Shown here piece after piece: positions 36,601-48,600 of a stretch of 64,000 nt of DNA. The position numbers and the translations under genes were made by a program. Location of the stretch: assembly GCA_027186245.1 (NCBI GenBank), contig CP114489.1:7633501-7697500 (forward strand), read 5' to 3'. Numbering within the stretch: position 1 is the first letter of the stretch; each line of letters begins with the position of its first letter. This DNA comes from Coriaria nepalensis. Its lineage: Eukaryota > Streptophyta > Magnoliopsida > Cucurbitales > Coriariaceae. The notes under the pieces were generated by a model that did not search any database, was not told where the DNA came from, and worked only from the letters and a program-made list of their open reading frames with translations.

Positions 36601-39600
36601 CTCCTGACATCAAGCACTTGCTTCATATTTATTAATCTTGTGTTCTGTGAGTCTATTGGTATGATAAACCTATTATAACACCAATCAATCAACACTATAA
36701 AATTGGAGAGAAAACGTTGTCACAAGTAAACTCTGTATGTTGAACTTGTGATTTGTTAAGAGTCTTCTATGTAGTTTTATATTATTTTACTACTTAAATA
36801 TTTAGCTTTCCACAACTGCCAAGCATTTCTTTTAAGTCCTCTAAAAATTGCAATCCTCATCTTTAAACTTGTATATTTCAGGTTCCTAGAAACAGATATT
36901 GGAGTTTGCATCCTCCCCCTGCTCCTCTTGAGGACATCATTGATGATGGTTTATTGATGATCCAAAGAGCTATCTTCCTTAAAAAAGCAGGTGTAGAAAC
37001 TGCGATAAATGATGATTTTCTTTTAAATCCACCAAGTAGAGCTGATTTATTGGAGTCGGCAATAAAAAATATTACCAGGTGCTTAATTGTTGTGTGGTTG
37101 TTATCTTACCTTTTGATGGGGCAGAATGTTGGTGAAAAAAGGATATAGATCTTGGTGCTTTTTCTTCTTCATTTCCATCTTGGTAGCTTCCTAGTGGGCT
37201 TGATAAATTAATCTACATGTTAACAGATGCAGTCGCACTATTCTTGCTTCATTGCTCTGTTGTCATGTGTTTGATAGTTCATGGGCACCCCTCTCTTTTT
37301 CTTGTTACAGGTACTTAGAGTCTTCTCGACATAAAGAGTTGCCATTATCTGTTAAAGAGGGAGTCGACACTCTTTTGATGTACCTTTATAGAGCCCTAAA
37401 TCTTGTTTTCAAGATGGAGAAGCTGGCGTCTTCTGCCAACTGTTGTGCTGTGGTATGTGATTAATCTTCCTTTGCTTGAGGCAGAATATTTCCTCAACTT
37501 TTCCAAATTTGCGGACTCATATTTACGTATATAACTGATTAGGAACCTAAGCTGGAGTTTCAGAATCCCTTTAGCAAACATAGCAGTAAAGCATTCCATT
37601 TTAATATCCCATGCCAAAGAAAAACAAAAGGATATGTCAATTTCTTTCATGTAAACATGTATAAGAGACAAGACAGACATCAATTCCATCAAAACATATT
37701 AAAAATGAAAAAAAGCAAACTAATCTTTCCTTAAAATCTTTGAAATTTGAATTATGGGAAGGCGGCATATAATGGTTTAATGATTTAGTGAATCAGAACA
37801 TTTCATTACTTTTGCCTCTTGAAAATTATGTTCTTGTTTTGTAATGATATCAAGTTAATAGGACTCAGGACAATGCACTCGTCTAGGATGTGATAAAATA
37901 CAAAAATCTTAGTATTCCCATGCATCGTAAAACAGAGTAGCTGTTGTCAGGAGCCTGCTTGAAGGATGACCATACAACTTGCATGGGCAGTGCAGGAGGA
38001 GTTGGAGGCTTTATTAGATGACTCTGGCCATCTACGAACACTTGCCTTCCTCTATGCAAGTAAAGGGATTAGCTCTAAGGCTCTTGCTATTTGGCGTGTA
38101 TTGGCAAGAAATTATTCATCTGGTCTCTGGAAAGACCCCACTTTGGAGGATAGCACTCTAGATACCAGTGCAGGTGCTATCTCTGGTCAGATAGCTGCTG
38201 CAGAAGAGGCGACAAAGATTCTCGAGGAGTCATCTGATGAAGCTTTGGTTCTTCAACATCTTGGATGGGTGTGTGAAACTTTGGTCTATGTTCTTGGGAA
38301 GCTTTCTTTAAGTGTCTATATATTTTGCTTTTTGTATCTTATCAGGACCCATGTGTTGCATTATTAGATTGCAGATATCAACCAACTTTTTGCTGTTAGT
38401 ATTCTGACATCTGAAAAGCGATCGGATCAGCTCTCACCAGGTGAGATTAAATCCATTCTCTCTCTCTCTCTCTCAAAAGTTGATTCCATGGGTGTCTCTC
38501 TCTCAAAAGCGATCGGATCAGCTTCAAGTTCTGTGGTATTTCGTTTTTATTTGAGTTGGATGCTACTCTATCTGTTCCGGCTTTTCATGAGAAACTATCT
38601 TCTTATTTGTTTATTTGTTATTATTGTTGGTATTTATTTATTTATTTTTTAAGAATGCATTGTTCTGTTGCCCCAGTGGATTCATTACCCTTCAGAAAGT
38701 GAATTTTCAGCCCAAAAAATATAAGAAACTAGCTTTTATACCCTTGCAATGCACAGAAAAGGAAATTTTTTTTTTTTATTTGAGAAATCTTAACCATGAA
38801 TCATACCTAAGATCAATGATCTTATATTAACTAATGAGAATTAGTCACATATTATTATTTTAGAAATAAGAATGAGCTTTATTAATAGTGCATAACAAAT
38901 TTTCCTAAAATAGTTGATCTTATGTAAGAATTGTTTGATTTATTTATATGCAATACGAAACAAATTTTTTCATATAATTATAATAAGGGGAAGGAGATTA
39001 CATGAGTAAAAATTTGAAATTTATTACCATTTCTAGCACAATTAATTTCATTATATAAACATGTGATAACTTTAATAAATATAAAATCTCATATAATATC
39101 CAAGTACATTATAATATAAACTGTAAAATAAATAAATATATTCATTTCTAATAAGCTTTATTTCTTGTAAAAGGTATAAAAAGCTATATCTAGAATACGC
39201 ACAGTAGTGTGTAGATTTATTGTCAAACTCTTACTCAGGTACAACACGTCCATACTTTATTTTTCTTTACCATCGTATCCATAAATGAACTTGAAATGAA
39301 TCTGCAACTTTTTTTTTTTTAATAGAACGCGTTCCAATTAATAAATAGATTAGCAAAGAGCTTACTACAGATAAGTTAGGCTAAAGAGAATTATTATTAT
39401 GTACTTGTTACAATAAGAATATTGAGAGAATAACATCAATTTGATTTTCAGTTATCTACAGAATGAAACTCAAATTAAAATATATTGGATTAAACTAATC
39501 TTCCTGCATTCTCATTTTGATAATATGGTACCTACTCTTGATCTCTTCTCTGAATGGAACTTTCTATATTTTTCTAGTCGTAATTTGGAGCACAAATTAT

Positions 39601-42600
39601 CATTGCTTATAGTATCTCCAAATATTTGTGACCGTAAATTAAAAGAAACTTGGTTTTGATACCATGAAACCAAGCACAAGACAAAAATAAAAAATAAAAA
39701 AATAAAAACTGCGGAGAAGAATGTTTCCTGACTAATAGAATAGGGAACTACAGTACATATAGGCTGGGGTTACTGCATTAGCCTTTATTTTTTGAGGAAA
39801 GAGTTAAGCCTAAACTAGTGAAGACAATTGTATTTCTTTCATTCTTGTAATAATAAGCCTTCTCAGCCTCTTTTAACAACTAGTTGAGACAATTAAGGAA
39901 AATAACCTATTTTAAAGCTAATTATACACTACCATAATCAGATTCTCATTAATCTGGAATTAATGCGAATCCAGTATTCTCTACATATCACTACCATTGT
40001 GTCATTGCTGGAATAAAGAGAGAAAAAATAAAAAATGAAAAAAATAAATAAATGAATGGAAACACCAAACATATTAGAAACACAACAGATCATTGTAGGA
40101 AGGTTTTACTGCATATTTATTCTAACATGGCACTATTGTATGCATATAATCTTATTACCTCAATGATATGTCAGTTTTGGCCCAAAAAGAAAAAAAGAAA
40201 AAAGGAAAGACTGATATGAAAGTATGTGTGAATATTTTATGTTTTTTTAACCAATATTTTTTCATTTCCCTTCCAGATAAAGTTATAGCAGCCATTGATC
40301 CCAAAAAGGTGGAAATTCTTCAGAGGTATGTCATTTATGTCTACAGGATTTTAACCCTATCAGGGAAATGAAATAAACGATATGCTGGTTGAATAATGGT
40401 AACGTGTATGAAAATACTCCTTTGAGGTTGAGGAATTTTAGGTTCATAACGGTCTATACTGCTTCGTGTGATTTTCCAAAAAATTTCTCCTAACAATGTA
40501 AAAGAGCAATTAGGTGAATAGAGAAGACACATTTTTTGAAGCCAAGTGTTAAGTTTAGGAACCCTCTAGTGCCTTAATAAGTGCAATTGAAGAATGATGC
40601 GTGGTAAGATATGGGATCATCACCAGTCATGTCTTTGTGCATGTGCTCTCTCTCTTTTATTTTATTTTTTTATTTTTTATTTTAAATCTGTATAGGGATT
40701 TTAGCAATTGTCATGTGGTTATGGGGTATAGTGGTGCATTTGGGGTGCACATTTATTTGGTTTTGATGTTTGAATATTATAAGCCTAATTCCTTGTGTGT
40801 TCTGGAAGATTCAGTAATTGAAATATCAATGTACTCTCGTTATCACTCACAATTGATTAAATAGGCATATGTATGTGTTTGGCTTGCTGAGGACATTTAG
40901 TATATATATCCTTTCCCATCTCTCTTCCTATGTCTTATTCCAATTTGACTGATAAATCAATTTTCTTCCCATTCTTAGCTACTAATCGATTATCTTTTGG
41001 CATAGAAGGGTGCAGTTATTGTGTGAGTTTATATGGTAAAAGGAAGCAGGGGTGCTTAGAATATTAGGGAGTAAGAAAAAAGTGTGCAGTTAATACCTTG
41101 CTTACAACTCATGGACGTTAACCAAGAATAGGATAGAATGTACTAGGTTCTTGGATGTCATACCTCTTATTTTTGCTCGGCATCACACATGAAGAGAAAA
41201 GCAATCACATGCTCCAAGCCTAACGGTATATTTTTGTTTCAGCGAATCAAAATTAAGTTCTATATGATTTTGACCATTACACTTTAGCACATCTTAAGCA
41301 GCTATTCAAGGCAAGGTTTCTCTGTAGCATTCTCAGCTTTTCCTATCTACCATCCCTCCATAATACTATGTACATTTGTATTGCCCTATGTCGTTTGTTT
41401 TGAAAATCATGACCTCTTTTGGTAAGTGGTACAAAATGGTACCGTTTGAAACTCCAGAGGAATCATATATATATCACAATGTATTTTCTTTTCTTATATT
41501 ATTTTTAAGGGATATTATCATTACATATCCCTGTTGTTGCTCGAGTTATATGTTTTCTTTTCATATGCTTTGCAACTTTCGTTTCTATTTACATATGATC
41601 TTTGCCTACCTTATCTGAGCAGTTATCTCCAGTGGTTGATTGAAGAACAGGACTCGAGGGAGTATCAATTCCATACACTGTATGCTCTCTCATTGTCCAA
41701 TTCTGCCATGGAAGCCTTTGAAGTTGAAAATATCTCCGAAGACCTTGATGCAGTAAATGCAGAAGGGACAACAATATCTGATTGGAGAATGAAGTCATTC
41801 TTTGCAAGTCCTGTTCGGGAGAGGTTGCAGATCTTCTTGCAGTCATCAGATTTATATGATCCAGAAGAGGTCCTTGACCTAATTGAAAAATCAGAGTTGT
41901 GGCTGGAAAAGGTCTTTTTTTTTTCGACACTAGCATGACCTTATATGTTTTGACCTCATTTTGGGCAGCCGAATATGCTTGATTGTTTGTATGTGCAGTT
42001 ACTCAAAGCTAAGTTTCTTTTTTTATGTTTCTTTTCTTGGAAAGTTTCTTTTTTATTTTTATTTATTTTTATATTTCGTCATGCACTGGTAGCTCTTTTT
42101 GTTCTCTTGGTTGAGCAATTTATTCACTTTGTCTCCCCTCTCTTTTTGGGTTTATCGTGACACTGCTCTTCATGGATTACTGACAGGCCATTCTATACCG
42201 TAAGCTTGGGCAAGAGACATTGGTTCTTCAGATTTTAGCCTTGTGAGTTTTTCAATGAGTATCTAAATTTATTTCACATGAGCAACAACATTAACTCACA
42301 GTATGAGTATCATATTGTGAATCTTAGAGGTCAAAGAAATTTTATTCATAACTGGCAACCAAATCAAACTGATTTGTTTGCTGGAAGCGTAAGTCTATCT
42401 TACAATATTCTACACATATGTGACAAAATTCATATTGTTTTTGGTATCCTATCCATCCAATCATATTAAGTAATTATTGGTTCTGATATACAGTTAAGCA
42501 TTTTTTTGATACTAAATAATTGTATTTCCTTCTTTTTATTCTTGGTTTTGTATGCTATTTAAATGTATTGGTTAAATTAGACTACAGATTCCTAATTATG

Positions 42601-45600
42601 TTTGTCAGTCGAAATTAGACTGGAGAAGGTGTCAGTCGAAAATGAGATAGGTGGCATGAGGCTCTAGAGAGTAATAGTTTTAGATTATTCGCTTAAAGAT
42701 GTAATATCAAGTTTGTAATTTTGGTCCTGAATCTTGAAGGAGGGGTAATCTAATTGCAATCAAATACAATGAGGTCCTAGAGTGTGAAGTTTTTCGATAT
42801 TTAGGATCTATAATCCAAAAGAATGGGAATATTAGAGATGATAAAGTAATGATGATTATATCATGGACTAATACCCTCTGACACTGTAGTGGCTCTTAGG
42901 TTTGAAAGAAATTTGAACCTTTAAAAGTATGTTAGGTACTATTAGGATTTTGGTTTTCCTATTCTTCTTTGATCATTGTGTTGCTATTATTTTTGGGTTT
43001 GTTTTGTTTATGTTTTTGCCTTGTGTTTCCCTTTTTGGGAAGTACACACACGTATGTTCAAATTCTAACAGCATGCATATTCACAAAATATATGATACCT
43101 TAATAGGAAACTTGAAGACAGTGAAGCTGCTGACCAGTACTGTGCTGAGATTGGTAGACCAGATGCCTACATGCAGTCGGTTTCTTTTCCTTATTTGCTT
43201 TAAGATCTCTCTCTCTCTCTCTTATCTTCACATGCCAGAATTTCGAATAAATAGACCTGAGTAAAGTAAGGTTACCTCCCATAAACTTTCAAATAACTTG
43301 TATTAGCCCCCTCAATTTCGAAAGCTAGACATGTAAAAAACCTTAAAAAACTAGATATTTATCCCTATGATTTAATTTTTTTCATTATTTTATTAGCAAA
43401 ATGGTGACGGAGCATTCTGACTAGGGATACCATGTCTGCATAATTGTATATAAAGCTTGATTTTTTCATTTTGAAGTCCAATGAATCAAATTTTTTTCTT
43501 AAACAAAGTTATAATAAAGAATTTAAAAAAGTTAAATAGTTGGTATTAAATTGACAAAATAAAACTGTATGTACGATATAATGATGCAGGCTACCTACTC
43601 AGCATGTCATGTCACCATTTTATTAATAAAAAAAATGAGAAATTTATATTATAAGAGGTTATGTTCAGTACTTACGAGTTGAAAGGGTGTATGTCTAGTT
43701 TTTAAAACATGAGGCCTAAGTCTAGTTTGAAATTTTAGGGCATCATGTCTTGTTTACGCAAACAGACTAGATGTCTAGAAGTATTTATTGACGTACTCCT
43801 GGATTTTTCTTTTCAATATGTTGATTTCAGGTTGCTTGACATGTACTTAGATCCACAAAATGGTAAGGAACCTATGTTTAAAGCTGCTGTTCGCCTCCTT
43901 CATAACCATGGAGAATCACTCGACCCTTTACAAGTCTTAGAGGTTTGAGATTCCCTGACACATTTGCGTTACCCTTTTGATTGATTACCTTGTGAGAGTA
44001 TAAATACTTGGTCACCTGATCATATTGTACATACATATGACTGACATCCTCCTCTTTTGAGCTTACACATCTTAGAGAGAGTTTATTATAGTTGAATGTT
44101 AGTTAGAAACGTATATAAATCTCTTAATAATGAATTCCTTGGTATCAATGATAGTGGTTGTAAAACATTCTTACACTCCTATGTATGTGAGAAACTTGTA
44201 GAAATGACTAGTTAATTGTAAAGAGTGCTTATTGACAATTCAATTTCTTGTAAGTGCATAACATCTTTGCATCTTTTTTAGTTCTTGAATTGATATATAT
44301 ATATATATATATATATAACTAACATATCTAAATAAGGAAAATAAGATATTCTACATAATAACACAATATTTCTACATTTCCCCTCAAGCTGGGTGGTAGA
44401 TATCAATCATACCAGCTTGGATCTCAAGTCTTCACAACTTATCCTTGAAAGTGCTTTGGTGAGAATGTTAGCAGTGTGAGAATTTGTTGGCACATGTACC
44501 AAGGAGATTATTTCTTCTTCTATCTTCTCTTTAATAAAATGTCGGTCTATTTCAACATGTTTCATATGATCATGATAAACATGATTTTTTGCAATACTTA
44601 TGGTTGCTAGGTTGTCACAAAACATCTTCATAGGTTCTTCTAAAGAAATCTACAATTCTTGAAGAAGTCTCTTTACCCATATTACCTCACGTATTCCTAG
44701 AGGTAGGGCCCTGCATTATGCTTCAACACTACTCTAGCCACAACTAATTGCTTCTTGCTCCTCCATGTGACTAAGTTTCCCCATACATAAGTACAATATC
44801 CTGAAGTAGGCCTTCTGTCTATTACTAATCCTGCCCAGTCAACATCGAGAACATCTCTACACCCCTATCTGAATTTTTCCCAAAGTACAATCCTCTTCCA
44901 GGAGTCATTTTTAGATACCTTAGAATTTGGTACACCGCCTTTAAGTGTATCTCAGTTGGAGTGTTCATGAACTGACTAACTACACTGATAGAATAATCAA
45001 TGTCAGGCCTTGTGTCGGAAAGATAGATGAGTTTTCCCACAAGTTGCTGATATTGCTCTTTATCAACTGGAACACTGTCTTGTTCAGCTCCTAACTTTGT
45101 TGAATGATCCATAGGAGTATCAACCGGTTTGCAGCCAAGCATACTAGTATCTTTGAGAAGATCAAAGACGTATTTCCGTTGAGAAACCACAATTCCTTTA
45201 TTAGACCAAGTAGTTTCCATCCGTAGAAAATATTTTAGATTTCCTGGGTCTTTGACTTCAAATTCTTTAGCAAGAAACTTCATAAGTTGGTTTATTTCTT
45301 CTTCATGATCTCCTGCCATAATTATACCATCCACATATACAATGATAATATCTAGTTTCCTATTAGCAGAATGCTTTATAAACAGTGTATGATCTGTTAG
45401 GCATTGAGAATAACCAACCTTCTTCATAGTTTGGTGAAGCGATCAAACCAAGCTCGGGGAGACTGTTCTAGGCCATATAAGGATTTTTTGAGTTTGCACA
45501 CTTTGTCAGTGTTGGCTTGAGTCTCCAATCCCGAGGGAATTTCCATATATACCTCTTCTTCTAAGTCACCATTGAGAAAGGCATTCATACTATCCATTTG

Positions 45601-48600
45601 GTGTAGGCACCAATCGCGGTTGACAGCAAGGATAACAAAACCTTGATTGTAGGTGCAAAGTTTTCTTGATAGTCAATCCCATAGGACTGTGTAAATCCTC
45701 TTGCTACTTAATCGAGCTTTAAACCTTTCAATACTTCCATCAGCTTAATATTTAATAGTGAAAATCCATTTGCAACCAACTGTGTTTTTCCCTTTCGGTA
45801 GATCAGTAAGTTCCCACGTGCCATTCATTTCCAATGCTCTGACTTCTTCCATAATAGCTGCTCTCCATTCAAGAACCTTGAGAGCCTCTTGGACATTGTT
45901 GGGAATCAGTAAGGTTGGTAACAAATGTTTTATAACTTGGCGACAAACTTTTATAGGAGATAAAATTATTAATTGGGTGTTTTGTGCAAGATCTCACCCT
46001 TTTCCTTTGAGCAATAGATAAATCCAAATCATTATCATCTACTAGTAAAGGTTCATTAGGATAGTCATTTGTGTTACCTGTTATTGTTGTTTCTTGATTT
46101 AGATGTGGTTCGGTTTAATGGTTTTGCTCAACATGTGTTTGAAGCTCTATATCTCCTTGAGGTTTCTTTTTTTTTTTCTTGAATAAACAATGATCAGTAT
46201 CTTCGATAGTTTCAGATGGACTCGAATTAGGAACAATATCAACAGTTTTGGTTTCAACAGATTTAGGATCATTGGGATCAATAGTTTCGGTAGGAGGTAT
46301 AGGTGGTGAGTTAGATATTTCTATGGAAGGTATGATAGGTGAATGAGACATTGGTGATATGGAAGCAATCTCATATTTGTCCCAAAATTGATATTCTTGA
46401 AATCTATTCTCTATCTGAATATTAGTTTTGGTATAATATGGTTCATTCTAAAGAAATGTGACATCCATAGTGTTGTAGAACTTTCTAGTTAGAGGTGAAT
46501 AACTCTTGTATCCTTTTTGATTGGAGGAATACCCAAGGAACATACATTTGATTGCTCTTGGGTCAAGTTTTGTCTGATTTTTCTATTTATTGTGAACAAA
46601 GGCAGTACAACCAAAGACTTGGTGGGAGGACAGAAATGAGACGAGTAGTAGGATATGATTGAAGAACTTGGCAAGGTGTTTGGAATTTTAGGACATGAGA
46701 GGGCATTCTATTTATGAGATAGGCAGCTGTAAGAACGACTTCTCCTTAGAAAGGTTTTGGAACATTAGAAGTGAACATGATTGATCTAGTAACCTCTAAA
46801 AGATGCCTATTTTTCCTCTCAGCCACTCCATTTTGTTGTGGGGTATCCACACAAGAACTTTGATGAGCAATACCCATTTTTGAAAGGAAACTACCAAGAA
46901 TTGAATGGTAGTAATCTTTTGGATTCTCTATTTTCAGAATCTAAATTTTGGCATGAAACTGAGTTTGGATCATATTATAGAAGTTTCTGAAAATCTGACT
47001 TATTTCAGATTTTTCTTTCATAAAAAATATCCAAGATACTCTTGTATGATCATCTATAAACGAGGCAAACCATCTAGTGCTTGTAACATTTTTTATTTTT
47101 GATGGCCCCCAGACATCACTATGTATCATTGAAAATGGGTGAGATGATTTATAAGGCGACTATGAACATGTTTGGAAAACTGGCAGATTTCACATGAAAA
47201 AACTTTGGAATTTTTATTGTCTAAGGAAAAAGCTGTTGAAGGTACATGAAATTTGGATGCCCTAAGAAATAGTGCCATAACATAACATCACTATCATTAT
47301 TTGAAATTGAAACAGAGTAAGATTGTTTCTCACAAACTGTCATCTGAGGTTGTCTCTTAGGAAGATCTTCAACCTTGATGACATAGAGACCCGAACACAT
47401 ACCAACATTGTTAATCATCCTCCCTGAATCCAAATCCTGAAAAACAGAACACTTTTGGGAGAAGTTAGCAGCACAATTCTTACCCTGAGTGAGTTTACTG
47501 ATAGATAACAAATTACAATCTAGATTAGGAACCAAAAGAACTAGATCAAGAGTAAGATCCTTAGAAATCACAATAGATCTTTTGAGAGAGAAATCATATG
47601 CAATCCGAACGGAAAAGTTTCCCAAACACTATTTATAATTTATAAGGACTGTAGCATCCCCAATTATGTGGTCTGAAGCTCCAGAGTCAACAATCGATTG
47701 ATTCAATTTTACGCTCCTTGCCTTTAGGGCAGTTATGAAATTATCTCTTTGTGCCAAGGATCCTGATCCAATTATGGAGTTGGAGGATGATGAACCTTGA
47801 GTTGGTTGGTTGATCAATTTCTGAAGAAGTTCAAATTGCTCGTTACTGAACAAGACTGGTTCAGGAACAATAGTTTTTTCTTCAACATAAGCTTGGTGTC
47901 CTTGGCTTTATCTTGGTTTCCAATCTGCAGTTTTGACGTGAATTTTTCAACAATTTTCCTTTGTATGACCTGAACGCTTACAATGATCACACCAAGGTCT
48001 TCCTCCTCTTCTTTGGTTGTTGTTGAATGAATGAGATTGGCCATGTACTGCAAGTGCAGAACTTTTAGATTGCGGCTGATTGATCCTTGAACCCATCATG
48101 ACCTTCTTTTGACTTTCCTCTCGGCTGACATTCGAGGCTACCTCACGAACATTAGGAAGAGGTTTGGTGGCCAAGATTCTGCTACATACTTCATCAAGAT
48201 CTTTATTTAATCCTAGTAAAAACTTGTAGATACGTCTCCTCTCCACAATATGTTTGTGCTTGACAACATTTTCTTGACACCTCCAATCATGGTTCTCAAA
48301 GAAATCTAACCTCTACCAGTGCCTATTGAGAAGCATGAAGTATTGAGTGACTGAACGATCTCCTTAATGGAGATCATGAAGAATTCCTTCTATCTCAAAT
48401 ATCTCGGCCGATTTTTCTTTATCAGTATACATCACTTTGGCCGACTCTCATATTTCTTGTGTTGTTTCATAGAGCATGAAATCCTCCCCAACATCGTTGG
48501 TCATTGAATTTATCAACCATGACATGGCCATGTTATTTTCAGCTTTCCATCTCTTGAACTTTGGATCCCCTTTTGCTGGTTGAACTGTTGCGCCAGTAAG

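Noticed and set aside
39640..39680. Full copia element in VPS3 intron 6
   Set aside because: Only a primer-site-like phrase and a hairpin remain; no coding domains or paired LTRs could be found.
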